Origin: Campanula takesimana
Lineage: Eukaryota > Streptophyta > Magnoliopsida > Asterales > Campanulaceae
Assembly (NCBI GenBank): GCA_026119855.1
Contig: JAOWBW010000027.1
Coordinates: forward strand, 1,838,623 to 1,902,622
Reading direction: 5' to 3'
Length of the DNA stretch: 64,000 nt
Part shown: in pieces, positions 21,291 through 31,138 of the stretch
How the letters are laid out: every line of letters starts with the position of its first letter
How positions within the stretch are numbered: the first letter of the stretch is position 1
The notes under the pieces: generated by a model
Database searches by the model: none
What the model saw: the letters and a program-made list of their open reading frames with translations, nothing else
Told to the model about the DNA's origin: nothing
Translations under genes and position numbers: made by a program

Positions 21291-21403
21291 GGTGTACGTG
21301 CCCACTATGGAAGGTCCGCCCCCTGATACTCACAACATTTACTTTTTTCTTAATCTCCATGCAAAAAGTCAAAGTAAAAACCTTATATTTGGACTGAGGG
21401 AGT

Positions 21404-21824
21404 ACCATTTAATTCCGACCATCCATCTCGTAGGGCTGGAGATGTAATCAATAAAAAACACAAATTGCAACGGAATAACAAACTCCTAATCTCCATTTCG
21501 TTAAGTTGAAGATGTGGTCACTAAAATCACACGCTGCGGTGAAGTAAGGAGCTCGCCGTCGCATCAATTGTCTATCCTTTAATTTATTGATACTATCTAT
21601 ATATTCCCTCGTCTCCTTTTAATATTTAAAAATTTGGGCATAAGAATTAAGGAAATTAATGTTTTATTATAAAATATAAGAAAAAGGTATAGTGTTTTGA
21701 GTAAAAGTGGGAAGGAGAAAGAAAGTGAGGTATGAAATAGTTCGATTTGGAACCGCTCCAACGAAGTGTTTTCTCCAGCGCTCTAGCAAAATGAATACGT
21801 GACAACGAAATGTAAAATGTGTGC
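21404..21824. other. Spacer with half a Stowaway-like MITE
   Basis: From about 21604 to 21735 the sequence reads like the left half of a MITE (TTCCCTCGTCTCC, then GGAGAAAGAAAGTGAGGTA) with no right end. No gene is seen. Confidence 0.45.
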
Positions 21825-22014
21825 TCTTAGAATTAGAGATAGGGTAAGAAGAAGCGAGAGGCCCGAATGTTAGCATGGGCTGGACTGGGCCGGCAATGGA
21901 CTATGTTGGAGGTTCCACCTTAAAACCAATTGGTGATAAGGGGAGTAACTCCTTAAGTCTATATACCGGTCCATATTTCTCTCATTAGTAGATGTGGGAT
22001 AAATGTCTCTTACA
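21825..22014 (-). repeat. TRIM LTR, minus-strand copy
   Basis: On the minus strand it begins TGTAAGAGACATTTATCCCA and ends TCTAATTCTAAGA. The neighbouring GGGGGCG (minus strand) serves as the polypurine tract. Confidence 0.8.
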
Positions 22015-22153
22015 CGCCCCCTCATGTGTAGCCGGGCTTTGCCAAGGCTTACAACGTGGACTTATCAATCGGGTGGCGCGGAGCAGCATCGTGGGCCGTT
22101 GGGCCTACACGTGTCCCATAGAAGCAGCGGAAGTCAGGCCACCATAGAGCGGT

Positions 22154-22166
22154 GGCTCTGATACCA
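22154..22166 (-). other. TRIM primer binding site, minus-strand copy
   Basis: The minus strand reads TGGTATCAGAGCC next to the LTR end. Confidence 0.85.
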
Positions 22167-22345
22167 TCTTAGAATTAGAGATGGGGTAAGAAGAAGCGAG
22201 AGGCCCGAATGTTAGCATGGGCTGGACTGGGCCGGCAATGGACTATGTTGGAGGTTCCACCTTAAAACCAATTGGTGATAAGGGGAGTAACTCCTCAAGT
22301 CTATATACCGGTCCATATTTCTCTCATTAGTAGATGTGGGATAAA
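22167..22345 (-). repeat. TRIM LTR, minus-strand copy, lacking its terminal bases
   Basis: Nearly identical to the LTR at 21825, but about 11 terminal bases (TGTAAGAGACA side) are missing at the junction with the opposing copy. Confidence 0.8.
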
Positions 22346-22348
22346 CAG

Positions 22349-22530
22349 ACATTTATCCCACATCTACTAATGAGAGAAATATGGACCGGTATATAGACTT
22401 GAGGAGTTACTCCCCTTATCACCAATTGGTTTTAAGGTGGAACCTCCAACATAGTCCATTGCCGGCCCAGTCCAGCCCATGCTAACATTCGGGCCTCTCG
22501 CTTCTTCTTACCCCATCTCTAATTCTAAGA
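22349..22530 (+). repeat. TRIM LTR, plus-strand copy, lacking its terminal bases
   Basis: It starts ACATTTATCCCAC at the inversion centre and ends TCTAATTCTAAGA before the primer site. Confidence 0.8.
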
Positions 22531-22542
22531 TGGTATCAGAGC
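22531..22542 (+). other. TRIM primer binding site, plus-strand copy
   Basis: TGGTATCAGAGC directly after the LTR, complementary to the 3' end of initiator tRNA-Met. Confidence 0.88.
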
Positions 22543-22682
22543 CACCGCTCTATGGTGGCCTGACTTCCGCTGCTTCTATGGGACACGTGTAGGCCCAACG
22601 GCCCACGATGCTGCTCCGCGCCACCCGATTGATAAGTCCACGTTGTAAGCCTTGGCAAAGCCCGGCTACACGTGAGGGGGCG

Positions 22683-22735
22683 TGTAAGAGACATTTATCC
22701 CACATCTACTAATGAGAGAAATATGGACCGGTATA
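22683..22735 (+). repeat. Truncated TRIM LTR
   Basis: It starts TGTAAGAGACATTTATCCCA after a GTGAGGGGGCG purine tract, then breaks off after about 53 bases. Confidence 0.75.
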
Positions 22736-22966
22736 TTATCATGGGCTACACATGTAAAAACAAAAATATCTTTCACATTCTTAATGAACGTTTTATATGC
22801 AACACTAAAGAATTTACATCACGTTTTAGTACAAAAACGTGTTTTTATAATCGGTTAAAATATTTTACATTTGGTAGTAGACGTTTTACATGTCGTTCTC
22901 GTTTTCACGCTGGAACACTTCAGTAAAGTGTTCGCTGCAGCAGTTAAAACTCTGAAATAGTTAGTG
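22736..22966. other. Spacer, no gene
   Basis: Moderately AT-rich sequence between the TRIM and the copia element, with no recognisable feature. Confidence 0.4.
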
Positions 22967-22971
22967 TATAT

Positions 22972-23450
22972 TGTTAGAACATGGCTTGCAATACAAGTTA
23001 TTTGGACTTTCATTAATAAAAAATCATGACTGTAATATTAATATAAAGTATAGTCAAACCTAGTCAATGTGTAGAATCCCTGAAATGTAATTTACCTATT
23101 TATGATGGGCAAAATGGTAAATCAACATTGCTTAAGAAATGAATAGGTATGGTCCCTATTTGAAGTGTCACCATGTTTCATATATAAAGGCCCTTCCATC
23201 AAGCCTAGAAACTACTTGATTCTTACTTTCTCAAATCTAAATTATACTTCATATTGTTAGAGGAACTTTGAGAGATTAAGAGACACTTTCATTTAGAAGA
23301 TCCATTCTCCTACATCTTCATCTTGGTCTTACTTTCTCCCTACAACATCTACTATGGATTCAACAGGTATTTTCATGCTTCCGCCTTCATCTCCTTCCTC
23401 ATTCTTCTTCTAAATATGAGTGTGGCATTCAGGGTTAAATTGTTCCAACA
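22972..23450 (+). repeat. 5' LTR of the copia element
   Basis: It begins TGTTAGAACATGG and ends TTGTTCCAACA. A TATATAAAGG word near 23178 is a plausible TATA box. Confidence 0.92.
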
Positions 23451-23452
23451 AT

Positions 23453-23464
23453 TGGTATCAGAGC
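23453..23464 (+). other. tRNA primer binding site
   Basis: TGGTATCAGAGC three bases after the 5' LTR, complementary to the 3' end of initiator tRNA-Met. Confidence 0.92.
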
Positions 23465-23867
23465 CCGCTCATATTTGGTTTAGGTTTAAGTTCTTTAAAG
23501 AAAGCTTTAATGCTTTAATTTTGATTCATTTTCCCTGTTGAATCATTAAGTTTATGATGTTGATTAGAGACTCTAATTCATTCATAGAGTGCTAATAATC
23601 ATCATCTAAATTAAGAAAATGGTTTGAAAAGTTTTATTCATTAAATTAAAATGGTTCAAGTTAGACTATCCCTTCATAACATGGTTTTATGTTTTAAGTA
23701 CATACCATGTGGATCTACTTACTTGATTCCATTAATTTTAAAAGCAAGATTATCCTAAATAACATGGTTTTATGTTTTAAGTATATACCATGTGGATCTA
23801 CTTGTTATTCATGCATTTTGGGGACAAAATATTGAAAAAGTGCAGCAAAAATGCATGAAACGGTGGC

Positions 23868-24045
23868 TTTAGCCCGGTCAGGTATTATGTTCCGCCCGGT
23901 CGGGTATTATGTTCCGCCCGGTCGGACCTCAAGAAAACACCCGGTTGGACTAAATGTGTTTGCCCGGTCGGGTCTTTGGTTACGCCCGGTCGGGCATTGT
24001 ATGTTGCCCGGTCGGGTATTAGGCATTTGCCCGGTCGCGCATATT
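23868..24045 (+). repeat. GCCCGGTCGGG repeat cluster in the leader
   Basis: About eight copies of GCCCGGTCGGG or a close variant occur within 180 bases of the AT-rich leader, between primer site and gag. Spacing is irregular (roughly 15-30 bases). This lies near where packaging signals sit in retroelements, but its role is unknown. Confidence 0.85.
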
Positions 24046-24606
24046 CACTATTCACAGGATTTTTGCCTTTTTCAAGATGTTGCACAATTTTGTTTCCCTT
24101 TTAATCAAAACATACATTTTTTCAAACCTTAAAGTTTTGATTAATTATATGCTTAAATAATTTTATACATTATTTAAATAATATTATCGCCTAAGTGATT
24201 AACGTTATTTAAATCCAAAATTATTAAAGTGTTGAATGTTTGAGTTAATATGTGAATGACTTGAATTTTCCAAAAAAGATCTTGACATTTGACTAAACTT
24301 TAGCATTCATGTGATGACAAATAAAATGAATATTAAGTTATTTTATTAAATGCTTAAGACTACCCAAAGGAAGATTATGCATTTAATCAAATATTGTTCA
24401 AATTACTTGTCATCTAAGACAATTATTTATGAATCAACTCGCAATCCAAAGATTAGTTTTGATGTCATGTTAATTGCCTTATTGATGGATTTCATTTGAT
24501 ATAATTAATCATTTATTCATAATGTAGTTACTTATTATTGTTTTGTATTCATTTTTGTTCTCAATTCCCATCAGATTTACTTAATGCTTCGTCAATCACT
24601 GCTGCG

Positions 24607-25170
24607 ATGAGTACTATTATAATGCTAAATGGGACAAACTTTAAAACTTGGAAAAACAAAATAGTCATGATCTTAGGCTGTATGGATATTGACCTCGCTT
24701 TTAGAGAGCCGTTTCCTATTCCTCTTAATGAAGAAAGCACCCCTGAGGACCGCTTATATGTTGAGAAATGGAAACGCTCCAATCGAGTAAGCCTAATGGT
24801 TATGAAAAATGCCGTCCCAGAAACATTTTTAAACAGTGTTCCCGAGGACGTTGATGCTAAGACTTTCCTAGAGACCCTTGAAGAACGCTTTGCAAAAAGC
24901 AAAAATTCGGAAACAAGTTCTACCCTAAGGAAACTTGTTTCCATGAAGTATAAGGGTACCGGGAATCTTAGGGAGTATATCTTGGAAATGCTTCACCTTT
25001 CGACAAAGATAAAAGCACTTAAGTTAGAGGTGACTGAAGAGCTCCTCGTGCATTTAGTTTTGATCTCTCTTCCTCCTCAGTTTGGTCACTTTGAAGTGAC
25101 CTATAATTGTCAAAAGGACAAGTGGAACGTTAATGAATTGATTTCACATCACAAGAGGAAGATAGGTTGA
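24607..25170 (+). CDS. copia gag (capsid), frameshifted at its 3' end
   Basis: The likely start is ATG 24607 (MSTIIMLNGTNFKTWKNKIV) rather than the first ATG of the frame at 24538. The sequence is a typical copia gag core, which forms the particle that packages the RNA: a conserved NFKTWK start, then a helical region ending near FEVTYNCQKDKWNVNELI. It closes with TGA at 25168. Just before this the coding sense moves to the frame of the pol reading (SQEEDRLKQSK, about 25149-25181), so a one-base indel near 25140-25151 broke what was one gag-pol frame. Confidence 0.85.
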   Translation: MSTIIMLNGTNFKTWKNKIVMILGCMDIDLAFREPFPIPLNEESTPEDRLYVEKWKRSNRVSLMVMKNAVPETFLNSVPEDVDAKTFLETLEERFAKSKNSETSSTLRKLVSMKYKGTGNLREYILEMLHLSTKIKALKLEVTEELLVHLVLISLPPQFGHFEVTYNCQKDKWNVNELISHHKRKIG

Positions 25171-27551
25171 AGCAATCTAAGGTTGAAAGTGCTCACTTAG
25201 AATCTACCTCTTCTCATGGGACTAAGAGAAGAGGGAAAGAAGTTGCGGTAACAAGCAATAAGAAGCCTAAGGGATCTAACGATCATAAAGAAAATAAGTG
25301 CTTCTTTTGCAAGGACCTAACGCACATAAAGTATGACTGCCCTAAGTATCACGCTTGGCGTGCTAAGAAAGGTATGTCATTTGGTCTTGTTTGTACTGAG
25401 GCTAATTTAGTTTCAATTCCTTCATATACATGGTGGTTGGATTCTGGTGCAACAACTCACATTAGTATGTCTATGCAGGGTTGCCTGAATTACCGAAGAC
25501 CTAGCGAGGATGAAAGATTCATCTATATGGGAGCTGGGAACCCGGTAGAAGTAATAGGCATTGGAACCTTTAGATTGTTATTAAGTACTGGATATTATTT
25601 TGTATTGAATAATACTTTCATTGTACCTTCGTTTAGAAGGAATTTAATAACTATCACTGTTTTGGACAAAGAGGGTTACTCTTGTTCGTTCGGAAATAAT
25701 AGATGTGATCTTTATTTTAATTCCATTATTGTTGGTACTAGTACATTATCGAGTAGTGATAATCTTTATTTTCTTAACACTACTCAAACAATCAATGAGT
25801 CCCATAATAATGAAACTAAAAGTAAAAAGCGAAAGTTTTCAAGTGAAAATTCTTATACCTTATGGCATAGGCGTTTAGGTCATATCTCCAAAAAGAGAAT
25901 TGACAAGCTTGTGTCTGAGGGAATCATAAATAAACTTGATATTCCGGATAAAGACTTTTGCATTGAATGCCTAAAAGGAGAATTTACAAACACGAAAAGG
26001 AAAGTATCCTCGAGAGCATCAAGCGTCTTAGAACTAATACATACGGATATTTGTGGGCCATTTCCTACTCCTTCTTGGAATGGTCAACAATACTTTATTA
26101 CGTTCATAGACGACTACTCTCGATATAGATACATTTATTTACTTCATGATAAATCTCAATCTTTGGACGTTTTCAAGTCTTTTAAGGCCGAAGTTGAAAA
26201 TCAACTTGGGAAGACTATTAAGAACGTTATATCCGATCGTGGTGGGGAGTACTATGGTCGGAATGACGGTTCGGGAGAACAATGTCCGGGTCCTTTTGCT
26301 CGCTATCTTCAAGAGTGTGGGATTGTCCCTCACCACACTATGCCGGGAACGCCTAACGTGAATGGTGTAGCTGAGAGACGTAATAGAACCCTTAAGGATA
26401 TGGTAAGGAGTATGATTTCTTGTACTTCTTTACCTCACTCATTATGGGGCGATGCTTTAAAAACCGCTACTTATCTTCTCAATAGGGCTCCCTCTAAGGC
26501 TACTAACAATAAAATCCCTTATGAATTATGGACGAATAAGAAACCGTCCTTAAATCATCTTCATGTTTGGGGATGTCCAGCAGAAGCTAGGCCTTATAGG
26601 CCTAACGAAGGAAAACTGGACGCTAAGACAGTTAGTAGTTATTTTGTGGGGTATGCCGAGAGATCGAGGGGCTATAAATTTTACAACCCGAAAACTAGAA
26701 CCTTTTTTGAAACGGGAAATGCTAGGTTCTTTGAGGATGTTGAATTTAGAGGGGAAATTAGGAATATTAATTTTGAATTTGAGGAAGAGGAATCCATTTC
26801 AATACTTCTTCCCTTAGTAGTTCCAATTGGAAATCAAGTACTTGTACCTGAAATTCAAGAGGAACATGCAAATCAAAATATTAACTCCCCTATAAATGTT
26901 GAACAACATGAAAATGTTGATCATAATGAGGAAATTCAACAACCTCAAAATGAGGAAGAACCAGTGCCTTTAAGGAGATCCACTAGAGTAAGAAGAAGTG
27001 CCATTTCGGATGATTATGAGGTGTATCTAGCCGAGAATGAAGGACACCTAGGTTTAGTGGGAGATGAGCCTCTCACCTTCCATGAAGCCATTAAGAGTCC
27101 TAATTCTCATAAATGGATCAATGCCATTAATGAAGAGTTGAAATCTTTGAAAGACAACGACGTTTGGGATCTTGTCCCATTACCTAAAGATGTGAAACCT
27201 ATTGGTTGTAAATGGATATTTAAAACCAAAAGGGATTCACAAGGTAATGTGGAAAGATATAAGGCTCGTCTTGTTGCTAAAGGTTTCACTAAAAAAGAAG
27301 GTATTGATTACAAAGAAACATTCTCTCCGGTATCTTCTAAAAACTCCTTTAGGATCATTATCGCATTAGTAGCACATTATGATCTTGAGCTTCATCAAAT
27401 GGATGTAAAGACAGCTTTTCTCAATGGAGACATTGAGGAAACAATCTATATGAATAAACCAGAAATGGTGGATGATTTGGAACAAACTGATCATTTAGTT
27501 TGTAAACTTAAGAAATCCATTTATGGGCTCAAGCAAGCTTCTCGTCAATGA
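25152..27551 (+). CDS. copia gag zinc knuckle, protease, integrase, RT N-terminus
   Basis: The open frame from about 25152 to a TGA at 27549-27551 encodes a CCHC zinc knuckle (CFFCKDLTHIKYDC) and the protease active site in WWLDSGATTHIS. The integrase zinc domain follows (LWHRRLGH, then CIECLKG), then the integrase core with HTDICGPF, ISDRGGEYYG and the Glu of NGVAERRNRTL, so the catalytic triad is complete. RT begins with [20 protein letters not shown] and MDVKTAFLNGD. The TGA stands where relatives have Trp, a single-base change. Apart from this nonsense codon the polyprotein looks functional. Confidence 0.92.
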   Translation, partial: QEEDRLKQSKVESAHLESTSSHGTKRRGKEVAVTSNKKPKGSNDHKENKCFFCKDLTHIKYDCPKYHAWRAKKGMSFGLVCTEANLVSIPSYTWWLDSGATTHISMSMQGCLNYRRPSEDERFIYMGAGNPVEVIGIGTFRLLLSTGYYFVLNNTFIVPSFRRNLITITVLDKEGYSCSFGNNRCDLYFNSIIVGTSTLSSSDNLYFLNTTQTINESHNNETKSKKRKFSSENSYTLWHRRLGHISKKRIDKLVSEGIINKLDIPDKDFCIECLKGEFTNTKRKVSSRASSVLELIHTDICGPFPTPSWNGQQYFITFIDDYSRYRYIYLLHDKSQSLDVFKSFKAEVENQLGKTIKNVISDRGGEYYGRNDGSGEQCPGPFARYLQECGIVPHHTMPGTPNVNGVAERRNRTLKDMVRSMISCTSLPHSLWGDALKTATYLLNRAPSKATNNKIPYELWTNKKPSLNHLHVWGCPAEARPYRPNEGKLDAKTVSSYFVGYAERSRGYKFYNPKTRTFFETGNARFFEDVEFRGEIRNINFEFEEEESISILLPLVVPIGNQVLVPEIQEEHANQNINSPINVEQHENVDHNEEIQQPQNEEEPVPLRRSTRVRRSAISDDYEVYLAENEGHLGLVGDEPLTFHEAIKSPNSHKWINAINEELKSLKDNDVWDLVPLPKDVKPIGCKWIFKTKRDSQGNVERYKARLVAKGFTKKEGIDYKETFSPVSSKNSFRIIIALVAHYDLELHQMDVKTAFLNGDIEETIYMNKPEMVDDLEQTDHLVCKLKKSIYGLKQASRQ

Positions 27552-28646
27552 TATCTCAAATTTAACCAAGTAATTCTTTCATTTGGCTTTGAAACTAATC
27601 TTGGTGAAGATTGTATATACCATAAGTTCAGTGGGAGTAAATTTATATTCTTAGTCTTATATGTGGATGATATTTTGCTTGCTAGTAATGATATGAACCT
27701 TCTAAACGAAACTAAGAAATTTCTTTCAAACAAATTTGAAATGAAAGATCTTGGTGGGGCATCTTTTATATTAGGAATCCAAATACATCGTGATCGCTCA
27801 CGAGGTACTTTAGGATTATCACAAAAGGCCTATATAGAGAAGGTAATACAAAGGTTTAGCATGCAAAACTGTAAACCACATGACACCCCTGTCTCTAAAA
27901 GAGATAGATTCAGTCTCAACCAATGTCCCAAAAACAATTTTGAAACTAAGTATATGGAAAATATCCCTTATGCATTAGCAGTAGGAAGCTTAATGTATGC
28001 TCAAGTCTGTACTCGTCCAGACTTAGCTTTTATTGTTGGGATGCTTGGTAGATACCAAGGCAATCCGGGGAGAGAACATTGGGTCGTAGCCAAAAGAGTG
28101 ATGCGGTATTTACAAAACACCAAGGACTACATGCTTACATATTCAAAGTCGGATAATCTTGAGATCATTGGGTATTCCGATTCCGACTTTGCTGGATGCC
28201 AAGACAGCCGTAAATCAACGTCTGGTTACGTCTTCACATTAGCCGGTGGAGCAATTTCTTGGAGAAGTGCCAAGCAGACACTCGTAACTTCCTCTACCAT
28301 GGAAGCCGAGTTTGTTGCTTGTTTCGAGGCATCCAATCAAGCTATATGGCTGCGTAAATTCATTGAGGGACTGCGTATTGTCGATAGCGTCGAAAGACCT
28401 ATTAAGCTATATTGTGACAATAGGGCAGCGGTCTTGTACTCCAACAATAAAAAGAGCTCGTCAAAGTGTAAACACATTGACATTAAATTTCTTGTTGTAA
28501 GAGAGAGGGTACAAAAGGAACAAATAGAAATACAACTTATTAGTACAAACTCTATGTTAGCGGATCCGTTTACTAAGGCGTTATCACCTTTAGTATTTCA
28601 CGAGCATGTTTCTCATATGGGTGTAACAACTTTTGATAACATTTAA
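27552..28646 (+). CDS. copia RT C-terminus and RNase H, after the nonsense codon
   Basis: The same frame continues after the TGA with the intact RT active site (LYVDDILLASND near 27658-27693), the connection region (DLGGASFILGIQIH, RPDLAFIVGML) and RNase H (GYSDSDFAGCQDSRKST, SSTMEAEFVAC, YCDNRAAVLYS, KHIDIKFLVVRERV). It ends in TAA at 28644-28646. No further stop or frameshift interrupts it. Confidence 0.92.
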   Translation, partial: YLKFNQVILSFGFETNLGEDCIYHKFSGSKFIFLVLYVDDILLASNDMNLLNETKKFLSNKFEMKDLGGASFILGIQIHRDRSRGTLGLSQKAYIEKVIQRFSMQNCKPHDTPVSKRDRFSLNQCPKNNFETKYMENIPYALAVGSLMYAQVCTRPDLAFIVGMLGRYQGNPGREHWVVAKRVMRYLQNTKDYMLTYSKSDNLEIIGYSDSDFAGCQDSRKSTSGYVFTLAGGAISWRSAKQTLVTSSTMEAEFVACFEASNQAIWLRKFIEGLRIVDSVERPIKLYCDNRAAVLYSNNKKSSSKCKHIDIKFLVVRERVQKEQIEIQLISTNSMLADPFTKALSPLVFHEHVSHMGVTTFDNI

Positions 28647-28980
28647 TATAGTGGGAGTTTGTGTTGTTTCTTCAATTTATTGTTCTATTAATTTTAAAGT
28701 TTGATCTCATTTGGTTAAAGTTGGACTAGTTGGAGAATATGTTTATATATTCATTAAGTTCCATGCTACACATCTATAATTTTGATCTATGTCGTTTAGT
28801 TGGATTGGTATATGTGATTATAGTGGGTTTAGTTGCGAATCAATTACAACGACTGCCCCTTTAATCCTATACTTATATGGCTAATGGACGAGATTGTTAT
28901 AGATGACAACAAAGTGCACATAAGGGTTGTCACTTATGTTATACTTATGATTTAAAAGGAAGAACTTAGTTTTGCAACCC

Positions 28981-28991
28981 AAGTGGGAGAT
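28981..28991 (+). other. Polypurine tract of the copia element
   Basis: AAGTGGGAGAT directly before the 3' LTR. Confidence 0.85.
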
Positions 28992-29468
28992 TGTTAGAAC
29001 ATGGCTTGCAATACAAGTTATTTGGACTTCCATTAATAAAATCATGACTATAATATTAATATAAAGTATAGTCAAACCTAGTCAATGTGTAGAATCCCTG
29101 AAATGTAATTTACCTATTTATGATGGGCAAAATGGTAAATCAACATTGCTTAAGAAATGAATAGGTATGGTCCCTATTTGAAGTGTCACCATGTTTCATA
29201 TATAAAGGCCCTTCCATCAAGCCTAGAAACTACTTGATTCTTACTTTCTCAAATCTAAATTATACTTCATATTGTTAGAAGAACTTTGAGAGATTAAGAG
29301 ACACTTTCATTTAGAAGATCCATTCTCCTACATCTTCATCTTGGTCTTACTTTCTCCCTACAACATCTACTATGGATTCAACAGGTATTTTCATGCTTCC
29401 GCCTTCATCTCCTTCCTCATTCTTCTTCTAAATATGAGTGTGGCATTCAGGGTTAAATTGTTCCAACA
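28992..29468 (+). repeat. 3' LTR of the copia element
   Basis: TGTTAGAACATGG to TTGTTCCAACA, almost identical to the 5' LTR at 22972. Confidence 0.92.
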
Positions 29469-29489
29469 GATATATGTTGTGAGTATGAC

Positions 29490-30348
29490 CAGCGGCGGAT
29501 CTACACCAAAAAGTTTGGTGTTGCCTATTCTTTCCAAAAAAAAAAAAAAAGGACGCGAAACTAAAATTCAACACGTTTACAATTATAAATATACTCCCTC
29601 TATTCTTTAATATTTGACGGTCTAAGACTCCATTCTTGTTCCTAATTAACTGACGTTGTACATATTATTTGTCTCAAGGGACCAAATTGCCCTTTTATTA
29701 TCATTAATGCCATTCCCAGAGTTCAAGACAAAAGCAACCCTTTTTTTTTTTTTCTTTTTTAACTCAGTATCACATCAAAATTAAATTCAGTCCACTTCGG
29801 CGATGGTGGAGGAGTATTTCCGTCCATTCCGGACGGAAATAAGAACAAAATTAGGAAAGAAGTGAAATCAATTTTAGAGAAGATTAACAATAAAGAATTT
29901 GGGACCGAAATAAGAACAAAATTAGGAAAGAAGTGTAATCAATTTTAGATTTTAGGGTTTACCTTTGATTGGACAATTTCTTCTTGTTTTCTTGAGGGGG
30001 CTGCGGAGGGGGAGTATTTCCATCCATTCCGGGGTTGGTGGCGATCAGGCGGTGGCTGTGGGCGGCGATGGACTGGAGATCGCAGTCGCAGAGCGAGAGC
30101 GAGAGAGGTGAGAATTGGGGGTTTTTATTTTTTTTATTTTATTACCTTTATGCATATTAATGCCTGTACTGATCTTTTCTTTTTTCTTATTAATCTTAAC
30201 AAATGAAACGACGTCGTTTTGCAAAAAAATAAAAAATACTCATTTTTTTTTTATTAATTTTAAACACTCAAAACGACTTCGTTTTGCAATTTTTTATTTT
30301 TTTCCCATCGTCCGGGCAATGGCAGGCACAATAGTAAATCCGCCCCAT
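29490..30348. mobile_element. hAT-type non-autonomous element (CAGCGGCGGAT end)
   Basis: Perfect 8-bp duplications AGTATGAC (29482-29489 and 30349-30356) flank a left end CAGCGGCGGATCTAC and a right end complementary to ATGGGGCGGATTTAC. The 859-bp body has no transposase. It includes repeated AAAACGACGTCGTTTTGC-like words (about 30205-30222 and 30270-30285) and two copies of GGAGTATTTCCRTCCATTCC (29812 and 30010). A lone MITE left end (CTCCCTCTATTCTTTAA) lies at 29594. Confidence 0.8.
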
Positions 30349-30427
30349 AGTATGACCAGTGGGGCTAATTGAATAATGAAGTATTATAAATTTTCTTTAT
30401 TGGGTTTTTGAAGTATAATATGAGATA

Positions 30428-30684
30428 CTCCCTCTGTCCCAGAAAGATAGTCTCATATTGACTTTTAATGGTCAACATAAATGAACTTTGACCAAGCATT
30501 GATGTTGATCTACTCATTCTAGTGAAATTTTAAAAATTGTAATCGACAAACCATTAAGTGATTTATCAATAACAATTTTTAAAATTTCATTGTGAGCATT
30601 AGATTGATATTAATGCTTGGTCAAAGTTCATATAAGTTGACCATAAAAAGTCAAAATAAAACTATCTTTCTGGGTGAGAGGGAG
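30428..30684. mobile_element. Stowaway-like MITE
   Basis: It starts CTCCCTCTGTCCCAGAAAGA, ends in near-complementary sequence (CTTTCTGGGTGAGAGGGAG), and is TA-flanked. It belongs to the TTTGACCAA subfamily together with 31139-31395 and the fragment at 63213. Confidence 0.9.
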
Positions 30685-30686
30685 TA

Positions 30687-31136
30687 CTCAAAAGGAAAAT
30701 ATTCCAAACATAAAATAGGACGAAGGGAGTATAATGATAAAACAAACATACAGAAATTTGGTGTTATTTAGAAATTAGAAGAAGGGAATATAATATAGTG
30801 GAAACAAGAAGATACAATAAGAACAACTTTGCACTATTTATATTTGTGGAAGTTTTAGAAACTCATCTTTTACAATCCAAGTTGCAGATTCAAGAAGAAT
30901 TTTACCCTACCAATGAAAATGTTGTTCTAGCTTTTTAAAAGTTGGGGTTGGTTGTGTTTGGATATGAATCATGAGTTGAAGATTGCTTTTTCATTTCCTC
31001 TTTTATTCTTGTTCTAGTTGAATATACTTGTAAAAATGAAAGCACCTAATGTATATTACATTGATTTGCCATGTCTATGAGCAATTTCTTTCTTCTTAAC
31101 AACCATACTTTCACATGATAAGTGGGTATATAATTA
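30687..31136. other. Spacer, no gene
   Basis: It holds a stranded MITE right end (GGACGAAGGGAG near 30720) and nothing else recognisable. Confidence 0.5.
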
Positions 31137-31138
31137 TA

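Larger units (their letters stand above)
14356..21325. mobile_element. Composite hAT-type element with nested insertions
   Basis: The left end is CAGTGGCGGACCTCG and the right end is the complement of CAGGGGGCGGACCTTCC. The flanks are ACACTCAC (14348-14355) and ATACTCAC (21326-21333), an 8-bp duplication with one mismatch. Nearly all of its 6,970 bp is later insertion: a MITE, a minus-strand copia element and two smaller hAT elements. A further CAGGGGCGGACCTCC end at 15074 may mark another relative. The original element was probably short and non-coding. Confidence 0.7.
14175..21402. mobile_element. Stowaway-like MITE split by a 7-kb insertion
   Basis: The left part (14175-14355) starts CTCCATCCGTCCCGAT after TA and reads like the MITE at 32112-32326 until it breaks off. 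The matching right part resumes at 21334 (TTAATCTCCATG, AAAGTCAAAGT) and ends GGACTGAGGGAG before TA at 21403. The inserted DNA is the composite hAT-type element 14356-21325. Confidence 0.8.
21825..22735. mobile_element. Two TRIM retrotransposons head to head (inverted repeat)
   Basis: In order: a minus-strand LTR (21825-22014), internal domain, primer site and second LTR (22167-22345), then a plus-strand LTR (about 22349-22530), primer site, internal domain and a truncated LTR (22683-22735). The LTRs are about 190 bp and the interiors about 150 bp with no coding capacity, which defines a terminal-repeat retrotransposon in miniature. Arms 21961-22345 and 22351-22734 are nearly perfect inverted repeats with a loop of about six bases. 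I find no 5S rRNA-like sequence, so it is not Cassandra. Confidence 0.85.
22972..29468 (+). mobile_element. Ty1/copia element, young and nearly intact
   Basis: LTRs of 479 and 477 bp, a TGGTATCAGAGC primer site, a long leader, gag-pol in the copia order (protease, integrase, RT, RNase H) and a purine tract before the 3' LTR are all present. The flanks TATAT and GATAT give a 5-bp duplication with one mismatch. By eye the LTRs differ by about three substitutions and one short indel, so insertion was recent. Only two coding lesions are seen: a frameshift between gag and pol and one nonsense codon in RT. I do not assign a lineage. Confidence 0.93.

Noticed and set aside
21825..22735. Cassandra-type TRIM carrying a 5S rRNA sequence
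   Set aside because: No 5S internal promoter words (such as a box A or box C block) could be read in the LTRs.
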